Below, piece after piece: positions 12,601-28,483 of a stretch of DNA of 64,000 bases (its first letter is position 1; each line of letters begins with the position of its first letter). The DNA comes from Stercorarius parasiticus. Its lineage: Eukaryota; Chordata; Aves; Charadriiformes; Stercorariidae. The stretch covers positions 91,797-155,796 of the forward strand of contig VWZL01002502.1 of the NCBI GenBank assembly GCA_013396915.1, written 5' to 3'. Made by a program: the position numbers and the translations under genes. Below the pieces are notes generated by a model, which saw nothing but the letters and a program-made list of their open reading frames with translations, was not told the origin of the DNA and made no database searches.

Positions 12601-15600
12601 TTCAAGATTTTCTCTCTGATTTATAATTACGCACACAAAGCTGCTTATTTTCTGCACAATTATAAATTTCCTGGATATTGAGATATCTCTCCCAGAGGGA
12701 ATAACATAAAATGCCAACAACATATTTTCAAACCAAACAAAAAACAACATGACAACACTTCAGCTAAACTTTTACAACTCAATATACATCACCTTTATTT
12801 TTAAAACACTGGAATTTTGTATTTGTTTGTTTTTACTTTCCACTGAAGAGGAAAAGCTCTGCCCCCTTAACACTGAAACAGCCACACGCCATAAAGACAC
12901 TATGTCAATTACAGTAAGAGAAAAAGGAAATTTGTCTAATTTCAAATGTACTGGGTTAATGTCTCTATATGAACAATGAAGAAGCAAAAAATGGAAACAG
13001 AGAAACTGGGCATTCAACAGAAATACAAAAGATGCCTTCTAAAACATTCCAATTAGAGAACAATTTTACTTTGCCCTCTTGAAAACATCAGCAGATTATG
13101 CAGTCTAAGTGCCTCTTGCAGAGTACAAGCCTCTGAGTCAGAAATTTATACTACCTCCAGTGCTCTGATCTAATCCTCCAAGTATCTGGAAAGCCAGAAT
13201 ATTCACTAGGTGAGAGAACTGTATCATCATTCATACACACTGGAAATATGCTGCTCAGATAACCTTGTCAGAGGAAACACAATTCAGTTCATGGATGCAT
13301 AATTTTGATCACGGCTTTTAAAGTAAAAAGATGCAAAATTTGTGAACCAAAAATTTTACTCATTAACTGTGTATTAAGTTGTAGGGGTAGATCCCGTCCT
13401 CCCTCCTGAACGCATCTGGCATTACTGCAGTTTGTTTGTTTGAGAAACCATTTTTTTCCCTGAGGGCCACAAACATACTTAGTCACTTCAATCAGACATG
13501 AGACAACAAGATGGGCTGAATCTGCCTTGCTGGGCACAATGCTCCTCCTCCTTGCTACTTCCTGGTACTTAAAGGCTGCTCAGGGTAGGCAGGAATCATC
13601 TTCTTATCCTGGATTTTTGTTTTAGCTTGTTTTTTTTATTACCTAGAATGTGAAGGCCAAAACCCACAAAACAAATACAAATAACCGATAAAAGTCAACT
13701 TAATCATGACCTTTTCTGTGGTTTAATAACTGAAAATAAAGAGTGAAGCCACACATGGATACATACATCGCTACCCGTGAAAGCATCTCTCATTTTTGCA
13801 ATGAAGAGATGAAATAAGCACAACTGAGTGACACTGAGGGACGTATAGGATGATGCTAAATAATGAATGGCCACAGCAGAAATTGTAAAGAAGCAAACGT
13901 AACTGAAATTTATTTTTAATTAAAAGCATTTGCTCCTGCTGTAATTTCAAAGTTCAGGCTTAGCTTTCCAAAAACAGATAAGAAAATGGAACAACAAATT
14001 ATTTTTAACTGCTCCCTCCCGTCTGAATCACTTTCTAAAGGAAGTGAACATTTAAAGCTCTACACTACACCTGGCATTCCCAAAACCATAGAAGAAACAG
14101 ACACAGCTCATTAACAGCAAGTTGAATTAGAGTATAGAGGAATCTTAAGAGAAATTTGGGTTATTTAAAGGTAGCACAAAGTTTACAGTACAAGTTGTAA
14201 TGTAAACTCAAGTTGAGATGTACTAGTTAATACCATTTTTAATGCCTTCTTTTTTAATCCTCCAGATAAGAAGTTACCAACAAACCTTTATTTTTTTACC
14301 TTTTCCTGAATTTTGTAGTTTAAACATATAAACTGTACACTCTGTAATCACAGGGATGCTGTCTTCATCTAAACACTATGATACGTGTCTGCTAATAGTC
14401 ATATTAAGTGATTTTCCACTAAATGAATAAAAACATATCATTTTAGTACCCTTACTGGGGAAGAAAACCTTGAAGCATCGACATGTCTGGGACATAACAC
14501 AGTAAACAAGAAAGAAAAAGCTACACAAAAATCCCTAGAGCTTTAAATGAGCCAGAGTTTTATTTGTAGAGATAACTATGGCAGGACAAGCTTAACTCTT
14601 CTGGATTTTGAGGGAGTATCAAGTGAGAGTGCTGTCAAGAACACCTTCTGGTGACCTTCTAGAAATGCTGTTCCAACAACTTGAAAGCCACAAATTTCTG
14701 GAAGATGAAATTGTTAGATGTGTACTGTCTGTCATGACATCTTCCAGCTTCCACTGCAGTGCTCAGCCTACTGAAAACTGGAGAAGCACTTAAATAAGAT
14801 GTTTTGTTTGCATATGCAAAATATTACACACGCAGAGAAATATAAAACAAATACCCAAGAACTTCACTTAACAACACTGCAAGTCAGCATCTGTTTTGTT
14901 ACTTTATTGGGTCTAACATAATGATAAACATTATGATACATAATGATAAACAAGACAGAAACTTAATTACTTGTCTAAAAAAATACTTTCAGGAAGAAAA
15001 GACATATGGAACTGACTGGCAAGAGTACCTATAGATTACCCAAAAAAGTAACTGAACACAAACTGATTGCAGCTGTGCTCTCATGTCCCAGCTGGCCCAC
15101 AGAAGCAACGGAGTATTCAATGATTTTCCTACAGACAAGCTTTCCTGGCTCATTATGGCCTATCATTTCCTCCATCACTAAATGGATAAATGAATTAAAG
15201 TCTTGGTTACTTTCCCTGCACCTTCCAATTATTTCTTTTTGCTGCACATGTTCTTTTGCCATAAAAGTGCTTCTTTATGATAATTTTTAGAGCAATCTTC
15301 TGATAGAAAATCACAAACTGCTATCACTAAATAGTACCTCCTGTACCATGTCATGGTTGGGAAGCATGTCATTAGGACGTGTTGTTTCTGTTAGATCATT
15401 AAGTTAAAAAGGATGGTGTGTGGCTGCTGCTGGCACAGAAAAACTGATGAGGAAAACCAAATAGCTGTAAATCACAATGCTCCTAAGGCAGTAGCATACA
15501 TGCTACATGGAATGCTATTCCTGATCTTTATAGGGCAATCGTATTTTTAAAAGGGGCGGGCAGGTAACGGACAGCGAGTGAAGCACAGGAACCAAAATGC

Positions 15601-18600
15601 TCCTAATACTTCCAAATGCTAATGTTACCACTTGCAATTAGAGAAGATCCCTTTCTTAACTATCAGCATGGAAAAACTGCATATCCCCAGGCAGCTGAGT
15701 GGGAAATTCTCTTTCCACATGGTGTAATTTGTTTGAATAGATTTACCCTTAATGGTCTGCCCGGTCCTGCCTCCAAATCTTTCCTCTGTGTATTAGCTCT
15801 GTCCACACTCACTTGATTCTTTCCCTCCTTGAATGCCAAGCAGCTCTTTCATACTGTTTACTACGCAGCTTGCTTAGTTGCCCCAGTGTTTTGTGTGTCT
15901 GAAATACCTTTCACTTCCATGCAGCAGTGGCCATATCCTCCGTCTCGCACATCGATGGCTCAAACCAGCGAGCAGTGGGTGCTGGCAAGGATCTCTCCTG
16001 TTATTTACAACAAGCCACATCCCCAGCACAAGTCAGCCCAAAAGACTCTTTTTTGCCATACAGTTTACAGCACACAGCACTCCGCAGGCCACAGGATGCT
16101 GGCTTTTCCCCACAGGTCTGGATATTTGCTTCCACTACAGCAATTCTAAGTACATAAATCCTGTTCTAATACTGCTTTTTCCATGTTAGCAATTACTGCT
16201 GAACCCACAGACATGTTATGTGACCAGGACTGAGAGGCAATTCACACAACTCAAAAGAGGTAAGTAGATGCCCGTAACCCACTTCTTAGGAAAAGTTAGT
16301 CCACATCATGGGTAATTTGAGAGTCCCCTGTATTGAGTAAACAGAAGTTAAATCACCTTTGGCCCAATGGATTTCAACTCTGTGGGAAAGAGCTGCAGAC
16401 AGCTGCATTGCCAGCCTTTAATATACAACCCCATTCCGCCTCATATTCACTCAGACCTGAAACACAGCTATATTGAAAAATGTATTTACTTGTATCGTGA
16501 AAAGCCTTAATTAAAAAAGTAGTTTTGTAAATATAATTTTTACACTCCTTTAATGTATCTCCTTGTCGAAGATGCAGTTTTCCAATGAGAGCATTAGTTT
16601 TCTTAACTGTTCTAAAACTAAATCCATCTCTGAAAATAAAGATACAAAACCTACTTCTGTCAGAAAACGTCAGAATTATAAAAAACAGCACTTCAAATAC
16701 ATCTGAGGAAATGTGAAGGGAGAAAAGAACTGCACATGATTCTCTTGTGGCTGTCGGTGTCCTCTGCTCATTTAAGATGTGTACTGAGAAACACTGGTTA
16801 TTGCTAAAATATGCAAATATATATCATATACACCAAGATCAGATATCCTGAGGAAGAAGAATCATTTTCATAATTGTCTCTCCACACTAACATTTTTTTC
16901 CACTGAAGGTCTAGGGCTTTTTCAGTTTTAAAAAGTTATGAGAAAAATATTTGCGCAAGTCAATCATGATATTCAACATATATTCGTTGAATATATTAAA
17001 ATTTTCATATAATCTCAAGTACCAAACATATACAAATACGTATAACAGCTCCCTGGACAAAAGGCAAAATTGAACCTCCGTATCTACTTGTGTAAACGAA
17101 ATCGAGGAAAAAGTTTCCAGTACTAGTGATGGAAATACTATGTGTCACGCAGTATTTGCTCAGCAGTTTTATAGAAATATTTCCCTTATTTTGTTAGGAT
17201 TATGGATTATACATGGGTATAAAAAAAACCTTGCACATAGTAACAACTTGCACATCTCAAGTAAATTATACAAACTGTTGAAGCTGCTTTCATTTCCTTT
17301 TCCAGAGGAATACTGGGAAAAGAAAAATGGAGAATAAACCCCGTGTTGCTAACTTCAGACTTTACCCACAAAAACTATGCAGAGACCTCTAGAACAAAGC
17401 CTGCATCTGCCCTACCATTCTTTATAGGACAAAAGGTTATTTAGAAAATAAATCAAGTGCTTCTCAAGGAAGAAATACAGAAAAATGATGAATATAGATT
17501 CTTTCCTGTCTTTGCAAATAATCTTAACACATTTTTCTAGCAATAGCATTCATTTACAATGGCAGATAGACAGATAGAAGACACCAAACTAGCATAAGCA
17601 AATTAAGAGCAATTGAAAATAGTTCCTTTAAAAAATGATGCCAATTATATTCTTATCAGCTGACATTAATGTACTGTATTAATCACACAGCAAACTGGAT
17701 TTGTATATTGACCTTTCTCAAAATGCTAAACGTTGATTCAAAGGCTCAGCGCATTGTAGATAAACATTAGTAGACTTGTATAAATTGGGGCATTACAAGT
17801 TACAAGAGTTTAAACGCCTAGTTATTCCAGACTTTGTTAAAATTTCCCAAGGTTGTCAGCTCTAAAAGATTCAAATACAACAAGCAAAAAATACCTCAAG
17901 TCCTGTTCTGGTGCACTATGGTACATAGTGCAGCTACTGCCCAAGAAATAGGCTCTTCACCCACCTTGAAAGTAGATCTGGGATGTTCTGAGTTTTAAGT
18001 TTTTAAACAAAAAAAATGAAAGTAGAAGCATTTCAAGCATTCATCTCGTACTGTTGCAGAATACAAAAGCACTTTATGAAAACTTGAACAATACTAAGGT
18101 AGAGTTGTTTCCACAGTCACTGTTTATAGCTTCCAACGCCATGTTGAAATTTAGGATAAGCAAGTACAACAAAACTGTCTACAGAAGAGAAAACACTATT
18201 CAGTTTGTTTTTTCTTGCCAGTAAATAATTTAGGGATCTTGGTTAATTCAAAATAAACCTTCAGTATGCTATACAAAGGAAGCATTAATTTCTGCTCTAC
18301 AACCAGAAAATAGCAAGATGATCTACGCAATTTGCAGCGCAAGGTTAAAAGATACTGTTAAAATTCTTCTAGCATCCAGTGAAGTTGCAACAGTTACACA
18401 AAGAAATGGTTATTTCAGATACTTGCACAGGCTGAGAGCTCAGTGGAACACAGTATTACATTTATGATCTTGGCATGAGAGAGTCAAAAGAACGAGGTTC
18501 AGGCTTTTGACCATTCACTGCTGACCTCCAAGCATCCATTCCCGGTTACTATCACCATCTACCTACTAGAAAATGAGGCTGACCAAATGGATTGGGAAAG

Positions 18601-21600
18601 ACTTGCCTAGTAGTAGCAAGACGTCATCATTCTAAGGATTATACTCTAAAGCCTTAAAAGTCAGAATTTTACTATTTCTTTCAAAAACAATCAACGGGAA
18701 GAATCTATATTATACTCTGAGCAAGGTGTCAGGATGGCCAGTTACAGGTTCCTAACAACAATTCTACCCACTTTTGAGGCAATGTGTTACTGAACTTTCA
18801 TTCACAATTTCTCATCCTGTCTCCTACAGGAAGCGGAATCAACAGTCCCTCCGCAATTTTGTGAAGATGCATTACGCACACAGGTTAATTAATTTGCTTC
18901 CATGATCAGACAGGGGAGAAGAGTATTAGGATTGCTCCTCCATATGAGTCATTCTTGCAGAAACTCCCAACTTCCTCACTTACTCATAAACCAAGGGCCA
19001 AGAGTGCTGAGTAAGTGTATTGCTCAGAACTGCAGGGACAGGTAATCTGCCATTACAAATATTTATTAAAAGTTCCAAAACCCTCTTTCAAAGCCCGTTT
19101 TCAGATCTGAATCAAAATTGGCAAACTTAATTTCCAAGGGGCATTTCAAGAAGTTTATAGACTGTTTCCTCACCTTTGAGATACACATTTATAAAATTAT
19201 AAGCAAGAATAATAGATGTGTTTTTTTCAAAAGCTGTTCCTTTCAAGAGCCCTGCAGCAAGTTTATTCTGAATGGCCTGAAAACCAAAAGCGATTTTATT
19301 ATTTTGGCAAAAGTAAGAAAAATCTTCCTACCAAGAGTAGTAATCCTCTAAGGATTATTTAAAACTCTATAGCAGCCAGCAAAATACAGCACAAGTTACT
19401 GCAATATTATTTTTAATATGGTATCATACCAAATGCACACACTAGGTCCACTTCAATTTCTTTCATAGATTCTAAATGCAAATCCACGAAAAGCCCTTTG
19501 TAACAGTCTTGTCGGGAACTACTGTGGCTCCAAATGTTTCCTAAGAAAAATCACGTACAACGTCCTGTGGAGCACGGAACGATGGTAAGGAGCTGTATAG
19601 GGGCTTGGTGGGTGGCTGGATGGTGGAACCAACCAAAAGGACAATCTGTTGAAGAGCTGAAGGGCAGACGGACATAACTGCATGTTAGTTTTGGATGCCA
19701 AGACTAGGGAAGCTTGATGTAGATGTTAAGAGCACCTTAATTGACAAGTCCGCAGTTTATACGCCACACAGTGTTAAGTAAAACCTATTTATCCTACCAA
19801 ACTGCTACCCCCACAAAACCCCCAGCTTCCCCTACCAGTACTGTCACAATAAATAACCCTAAGTAAAACCAGCTAAATTTAAGACTGATGGAGTATGCAA
19901 ACACCCAGGGAAGTGGAAAAAGAGAACTTAAAATATAAAGATAAATGTATTTTATGATATTATCTTCCTGGTGTATTAACCAGCATTAGTAAAGTACATT
20001 TTAGCAAGAGTTTCTTATGTTATCTACTCAACTACCTGACTAGAAAGTATCCAAAGACAGTCTATATTCAGAACAGACAAACAGCAAGACCAGGCTTAAA
20101 ACATGGTCATTCTTTTATCTATTTCCTTACATGCAAGAGAGGAATTATTTTGGTACAAGTTTCACATCACCTCATCCAAATCCTCTACATCGAAGAACAC
20201 GACGGCTAAGGGCCTTCGTTTTTCATCCTGGTACAAATGCCTAACTCGCCTTAGTTTCAGCAGAGATGTCTCAAATAGGAAACAAGTAAGAGTAGCATTT
20301 TTTCAGGTTTCAACATTCGTTGGACTCACTACAAACAATGACTAAAACCTCATTTTCACATCTAAAAATAAACAAGAACAGGGAGAGGTTAGATTACAAA
20401 GCAGTAGTCAGTGACTTCTGCTACTACATAGAGGGGGGCTAGTGTCCATAAAAGGAGACAAGGTCCCAAGTTGAACCGCACTGTTTTCCTTTGAGTCTGA
20501 CATTGCAAAACCATTTAACTTCTCTGTTCCTTAGTTTGGTCTAATAAAACAAGATATACATACTTGCCAACGTGCTTTAATTATGAAGACGGGCAATACA
20601 AACTGTAATATTAAATCCAGAATTTATTAACACCAACTTTCATCTCAACTCGGAACAAAGAGCTGAATTTATGGTCATGTTTAGAAATTAAAGAAGAATT
20701 ACTTGAGCTGAACCAATCCCACAAACAATAGTTACATGGAGGAGCCCATATTTTAAAAGACAGATTGTCGATTGCAGCCATGTGTGCAGAACAACTATCA
20801 CAAGTTATCTAACTGGTGTAGGAATCGCATCTAGAGAGCAGTAGCCACTGGAGGCTTTGTGGCATTAACCAGCTGTCAAAATACAGTTCGGCTCTATGGG
20901 AACACACCAAACATTCCCAGACTTTCTGCCTGTAAATTCATAAACACTCCATAAATAACGTTTAAGCATCTAACAGGAGAGAGATGCTCAAACATTACAT
21001 TGAGGGCCAAGAGTATATGCAAAATATGACTTAAGATCACCTAATAGAGATAACCAGAGCTACTTAAGGACTCAAGATCGTTTCCTCATTGGTATCCAGT
21101 AGGTGAAATAAATGTTTTGGACCACATGGTGTGCAGAGAGAAGTCAGCAACAGCCAACCCACCGAGCAAAGAGGAGAGATGGAGATGCATTAGAAAACTG
21201 CATGACAACTGCATACAGCAGGGGGAAAAAGAAAAAAGCTACAGCTAGGTGAGAAAGGTGCAGAAGAACTTCAAAATTATTACTTTTGTTACTAGCTTTC
21301 ACCAAACAATACGTCTTAATCATTTCGGAGACAGACCTTGATGGGCTGGATTTTGGGATACGGACAGCACATTTTAAGATTTTTCCATCCCAACAAACTA
21401 GCAGAGTGTAGATTGTGAGTTCTGGATGATCAGAGCTTTTAGTCTGTGTACCTTTTTCAACTGACATGCCATTATTAAGTATACTTAGAAAAATTATTTT
21501 CCTCTCATCACACCTCAGTTAGTTCCTATCACTTCTGGGTTTAACCACTCCTTTTGCCATAGCGTACAGACATAAATATTCCTGCTCAAGCAAGCTATGG

Positions 21601-24600
21601 AAGTACATGGGAACATGGTTTATTAAAGCAATATAGTAAAGAACAAGTAGCAACAACACCATGTGGGGACTGATATGATACTGATATGGACCTGATAATT
21701 CCTAGTTCCAAGACCAAAGAATTAAGTAGTCTGGAAAAAAAAATAAAAAATTGTGCTACAACTCAGGAATCAAGCGCTCCACAATTAAAGGAATAAATAG
21801 CTCCCGTGTCAGTGTTCGGACCTTAAGATATCACCAACTTCACTTCTCATACTCCTTCAAGGTAGCAGCATCCCTATCAAAATGCAGTCCAGGGACCACA
21901 ACTAGCTGCTTCAGTTGAACTCCTAAATATATATGTGTCTTCTTAGGAGGAAAAACACATGTCAGGAATGGATATGATGGATACAAGAGCCCTGACTAAA
22001 ATTCCAGCTCCTCAGCAGGTTCAGCAAAAACAAGTTGTATTGCCTTTGAGCTTCGGGACTGAAGTGATGGGCCATTCCTGCTGCACTAAGAGAGATGAAG
22101 GAAAGGAGCAGTCCTGGGCTGCAGAGACAAGGAGAGTCCCCAGGAGTTGGGGCTGTTAGGCCACCAGTACAACCTTTCTGGTACCACTCAGGCTGACTTT
22201 ACTGTGCTCTGACACATGCACAGTAGGCACCAAACCACGTCTGTATTGATACCCCTAGCAGTCTGCTGCTCTGGACAGCTACCAACTTCACCAAGGACAA
22301 CTAGGCAGCCTGTCTGCAGCCTTCGAGCCCTACATAAATCCCAATCCCAGCAGCTGCAGAAACAAAGGAGGTGCTTTGTTTTTGTTTTATTCTTCATCTT
22401 TGTTCAAAGCAATGAGTGGAGAAGTTTATCTTTACCCTTCATCACTCATCTTCCTGGCTGCAAAAGGCTATTCATGGGACTTTTCCTTGTCCAGCCTTGC
22501 TGTCTGGGTTCTTTCCCAAGCTCTAAAACCCACACTTGTGGCTTCTAGAAGCGTTTCTAAGCAGGAGAAAATAAACTAAGATTTAAAAAGATCAGTAGAA
22601 TATTAATAATAAAATATAATCAAACCAGCAGATTGCTTTTGCTGTGGCCCAAATAGTTCTACAATGACTTGACACTTCTGGAGCTTGAAGCTGATTTAAG
22701 TAACTTACTTGACACTGTCTTTATGCTGAACACTTTTCATATGCAACCCATAGGACTAGATTTTTAAAACAAAAGCTTAAATTCCAAGGTTCACAGTACT
22801 CCCATGGAGGATTGTGCCATTTGCTGAGGCACGGGCAAGTTTAGATTTTTCAGAGCCCAGCATTTTGATGTCTCACAATGCTGTGCGAATGAAAACACAT
22901 TTCGGGGGGGGAACAATTAGAATAAAACTTAGTGACATTGAGGATTTTGTGGAGGATGTCAGAAATATCATGAACAGAGCTACAGTCATTCTTGTTACAT
23001 TTGTAGTCTGTTGCTCACTCAAGAATTCTGCATGGACAAGCTAACTTCAGCAGCAGGTCTTTCAGCTGATCTTTTTCTTTCATAAATGCTCCATTTCAAG
23101 ACATTAGTCAAGGCCTTTTTTTTTTTTTACCCCCCTCCTCCATCTTTTTGGGAGGGTAGCCAGGGGCTTTTTGTTTCATAAGGAACAAAAAAAATCAAAG
23201 TAACAAACCAGATATTTACAGTATTTACTTTTTTTTTTTCATCTTCACTGAGTGCTGATCATTATTTCAGCTATGGAATTTCATTAGATGCATCATTGGC
23301 TCATTTCCAAACAGTAGTTCCTCTTTTTCCAGGAAGCTGAAGGACGATGCCTTCTCAGAAAACACTGAGCAACTTTACTTGATTGTGTCTATTCCACATG
23401 CATTATTTGAATATCATATAAATATTTCAGTGTGGCATCAAAAAGATCAAGATCCCTCTGAAGACAAGCAGTTTAAACTATATGAGCATACACTTCTTTC
23501 TGATTGCTCCTCTTCCTTTGAAAATACATTTTTGAATGATGAGACAGTAAAAAGATATTACAATGCAGAAGTAGTTAATAGGTAGTTCCCGTGTTCTGCG
23601 TACTTATGTAGACAATTGCAAATTAAGTTATGACCTCTGTTGCCTAAATGATTCATTCAAAATAGCAATAATAGCCTCTGACATGCATTACAGGCATGAC
23701 TGCTAGCAAACTCCATTGAAGTTGCTTAACACCTCTGATTAGTAGATGCGTTTTCAGTTACTTACAACTATGTCGAATTTTAATCAGCACACTGAAGTTC
23801 CACAGACTTGGCAGGTTTTCTGCCTCAAAGGGACAGGGGAGTTTTTAAAGTTTCATCCAAAAAATTTCAGTTTTTTATTAGGACATGGCTAGAAATTACC
23901 TGGCATGTACTTTGGAGACACAGGTATAGTTAAAAATAAAATATGAGATTAGCATCTTAAATAAATGAGAATCTTCTACTTTTCCTATAACCCTTTCCCT
24001 CCTTTAAAATGAGAATAATTCCATCTCTCAATGACACTGTGAAAATTCTCTGAAAAAGCTTGAGTTACTCTAATCACAAACACAATACAAAGGACAAGGA
24101 AACTACTGACACTACCTTCAGAGCAGTTTAAGGAAACAAAAAAAATAAAAAACAATTCCCACAGAATTAAAGGACAAGAACAACAAAAAACTCCCACCTT
24201 CCTCCAGCCTTTACATATTTAAGGAAGCTACCACATAACTACAGACGAGCCTAGCCGTAGTTTTCATATTAATCTTCATTTGGGCATTTTCCAACATTTC
24301 ATAAACTCATTTTCTGGCAGGCTATGGGAGATGTGACGTACACACAGCATCTGGAACTGGCATGATTTCGGCCCAGTGGGTCCTTCCAGCATGTCATGAA
24401 ATAAAAGGACCTATTCTACCAAAGGATAGAAGGACCTAATTTCTATCCCACTGTATTCATTGTTCCCAGTGACCTTGTTAGGCAATTATCTTCCTTTATA
24501 AGTGGAACTCTGGAAGCTTGCCACTTCAAATAGCTGCAAAATAAATGGAATTGTCTGCCAAGAGTACTCGCCTGTCATACCTGTCTGTCATACTTGGCAA

Positions 24601-25619
24601 GGATTTCATTCTGTCTTCTAAAACTCTTGGATATGGGCCGCATCTAACTAGGCTTACGCAAGACAGAAACAGTCACATCACCAGAAGAGTACCTGGGATT
24701 TTTCCTTGAATACACAAGGTAGTAGATGAGTAATGTGCTAACCCAACAAGTCACCAGGTTTGTCTTTCTCAGGAAGCCCAGGCGCAACAATCTACACTTC
24801 CTCCCTGTTCTTAGTACAGCCTAACCACAGAAATTTATCTCTGTTGAGTTAAACTCTATTAACTCTATTTAACTCAAATAATAAAGAACAAAAGGAATAT
24901 TTTACAGACTCACTGTTTCCCTCTTTTTCTGATTTTTCTTCAGTAGTATCTTCCCAGACACATGTGTTTTGTTTTAGATAGCCTACAATTTTTAAGACCC
25001 AGGCTATGGTACATCTAAGTCACAGTGAGCAAGTCCTTCAGGGAGTAGACACAGTGCTTGCACCTGCCAGGAAATAATAGCTGACAACTGAATGAAACCG
25101 AGAAGAATCCATCTAAACGAGCCTCGTAGCTTGAAAACTTCTCCTGATTTTCCAGATAAACTGGGCAGAGGCACAGGAGACAAGCTTTCCACATTGTGAA
25201 TGGAGCAGCAATCAAACTGAACTGCATGATCCTCATTCTCCTGAGCACTCACACTGAAGTCAAGGACAATTATTTGAAATAGTACATGTAACTCTTGACA
25301 AGGAGGCACAAGCTTCTTGCAACCCCTATAACTTTATGGCACCTAAATATCCAGAACTCGGACAATAACTACAATACAAACGACAGAAAACAAGTTGGAG
25401 GGCAGACAAGAGAGGAACCCTTACGTTTCATACGAAGCACCACCAGGAATCTTTGCCTTGTTCACAAAGAGCCAGCAAGCAAAATTATTAAAGCCATGCT
25501 TTCATAGAGAGCTGTGCCTTCACTAATCTAACAGAGACCTTTTTCAATTTAATTCTATAAAAAGTTATATTAACCCCTGAGAATAATCAGGACTTTGAAT
25601 GTTTCCACAGGCACAGGGC

Positions 25620-25647
25620 AAAAAAAAACAAAACAAAACAAAACAAA
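25620..25647. repeat. (AAAAC)n low-complexity array
   Basis: A run of A followed by four AAAAC-type units. No adjacent element is recognised of which it could be the tail. Confidence 0.8.
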
Positions 25648-27409
25648 TGTAGATCAAAGTGTATAGTAAAGTTTCAGCCATCAAACTCTGGAACCATAAC
25701 AAACACTTTATAATCTAAAAAAGATTAAATGGTTGCCATTTTAAAGTGTTTCTGTGAGTGAGAGATAAATAACAACATGGTAAAGGTCCAAAACATACCG
25801 GCTGAATAAAACCCGATCTGTTGCATTTTCCAAGACGACACTCTGCTCTATGAGCTTTATTAGAAAAAGCATGGTGAGTCTAGCCAATTTTTCCCTGAAT
25901 AGGAAAACCTCAGCCCTGTATATCAATGGCAAGAAGAGCCAAAGAGTGTAACAAAGACCCTTTCAAACATGGGAAAATCAAACTGAGGAGAACAAAACAG
26001 CTACTGTGAAAGAACCAAAACTTCTATACCCTAATACATTTCCAAAGGTGAGGTTTCATAGGAATGCATGACTTTATTTGTATATCCTTATACTTCACAC
26101 TAATGTCATATCAGTTCTTTTAAAGTATTTCACTAACGAAAACAAGCATAAACTGTGACGGACTCAAAGTAAAGAACTGTACTCGCTTGCAGAGTTGTTT
26201 GATCACCAGTTGCTCTGAATGTTACACTGAGTACTCGCAGCTCTCTTGACTTTACAAAGCATTTTGAAAAGAAAAAACCTCCAGCTATAAGCAACTTCTG
26301 AATGTCAGCTCACTGTACTACCTCTTATATTACTAGTTACTGAACAAACACCCATTGGGAAGGTTAACACAAAACTTCAGCAATTAAAAGAAAAATCATT
26401 TAAATTACTCCTTTGAAGAGATTTGGAGAAGCAACCTAATTATTTTGACAGATCCTGGAAATATCTGATTGCAAACTGCAGACGACTTGACAACAGCATA
26501 ACAGATTTTGTTCACAAGAAAAAAGCGAGGAAAAAAAGCAAACACTCCCACTCCTTTAGGATGACCAAGAGACTTCATTTTGGGCGAAATACATTTTACT
26601 ACATCACTTTTGTTTTCTCTGGAGTTTTACCATCCATTTCTAAACAAACTAGATACTGAAGCTGTACACATTTTCAGAGACCATTGATTTAGTTTTTTCT
26701 CCAAAACTGGGACACCTGTAAAAACAGCAGTTTCCATATAACAAATTAAGGATACAGAAAGATGACTTAATGACAGATCTCATAAATTTATTAAATTGCA
26801 GTATACCTGCTAGTATTATGATTGGAATTGGTTATGTGTTTCAATAATGGACTCTCTGTGGAAATGTTAAGTCTCCTAGGAGCACAAGGAAATTGCAACC
26901 AGTCTCTGGAAGGAATAAAATAAGAGAGAGAATCAAAGTAACCCAGTACAGTTTCTTAAAATCAGTTTTTGACTATTTGCTACTTATGTATCCTATGTAT
27001 CACAGAAACCAAAGGTCAAGGAAGGGAGAAGCTGAGCAGCAGGAAAACAAAGCTTTTTGGAGTTTTGTGATTTAAAAGGTTTCACTACACACCTTCTTTG
27101 CACAAAATGTCTTTTAAAGACAAAAGTATTGAACTGCAGCTAGCTTTTCAGCACAGCACAGGAATAAAAGGCATGGGATAATTAAATGTAGCACAGAAAT
27201 ACAAAGTGAAAACATGGAAGATAAGTTTGAAACAATTCTGTGAAATATGCTCTATTAAGACTGATGTCACCAGAATATGTCACGTGAAAATGTGTTTACA
27301 GTACAGAATTTGAGGCCTCAAATTAATTTCTCTCTTGCTTAAAGGAATATCAAAATTATGTTTTGTTATTTTTAGACTTTAACAATAAAGGGATTTTTTC
27401 TTTTTTCAG

Positions 27410-27435
27410 TTTTTTTTTTTTTGGGGGGGGGGGGG
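27410..27435. repeat. T13-G13 homopolymer junction
   Basis: Thirteen T are followed directly by thirteen G. The exact lengths are unreliable in most sequencing chemistries. Confidence 0.85.
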
Positions 27436-28483
27436 ACACACATCCCTTAACAGGTACAATGATACTGGTTAAAACAATTATAAGAGAAGGAAAAAATTAT
27501 TGCCTTCATTAACATTTAAATCAAATGGGCTGTCCAGCTGAAGTCAGTGAAATTTCATCTTGAAACACAAGTTTGCAGCATGAAGTATAGATGTGAAAGT
27601 TTACTTATTTCTATGCCAATGATGATGCTACTATGGCAGCTAAATTATGACCATATTGAGACCTTCATGGGCACATCTACAGCAACAGAAAACCTGGTTT
27701 AATTGCTTCTAATTTGTTTTTACTCAAATATTGTTCAAAGCCTGATGAGCCCAAGTAACCCAAGTCACTACCTAATTCCTTCCTGATACGATGAGCTGTA
27801 CAGTATTGAGGTACACGTCGGCGAACCAAAGTCTAACAGCAACAGATAAACTTGATTGGCTTTGCAATAGGAAAAGGCTCTAGGCAGAGAGAAGTACAAA
27901 GGTTTCTGGCTTTTGGTTGGGCTATGAACTAAAACAGCATTTTGCTTTCCCTGATGGATTACTTCTAGCACTGTTAGCACTGGATGTAACTAACAGGATG
28001 GAGTTCATCTGTGATCCCCTCTTGGGCCCCTTGACATCTCTCATCGGTGCAGCTGCAAGTCCCTTCGCTGCTCTAAGATCCCTTAAGTAACATGCTGGCC
28101 ACATCACTGCTACCATGTTGGCCCTTTCTACTGACCTGTAAAGAATGCAATGTTTTGATTTGCACTGTTGGAATGCACAAACAAACATCTTAAAAAGTGT
28201 TTCAAAAATCAAAGCTTACATTATTATTTTTTTTTAGTATTTAGCAGCACCTGAAAACTCAGAGCCTGCCCAGAGCATTAGTGTTGTGCTTCAAATGGCC
28301 AATTCAGAACTTAGACAAATTCAACACATAAGTGATGTGGGAACCAGCTTAGAAATACGTTTATCAAATGCATAGTCAGAGCCAATCAGCCTCTGGATTT
28401 CATGATCCACATTAAAGGAACAGAAGCAACCAGACAACTCTCTCTTCTTATGTTGCTTGCTGGGGACATGATTGCTTCCTTGT

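Noticed and set aside
15616..16189. Overlapping open frames in all three plus-strand phases
   Set aside because: Openness in all phases reflects a local lack of stop words. No phase shows recognisable protein sequence.
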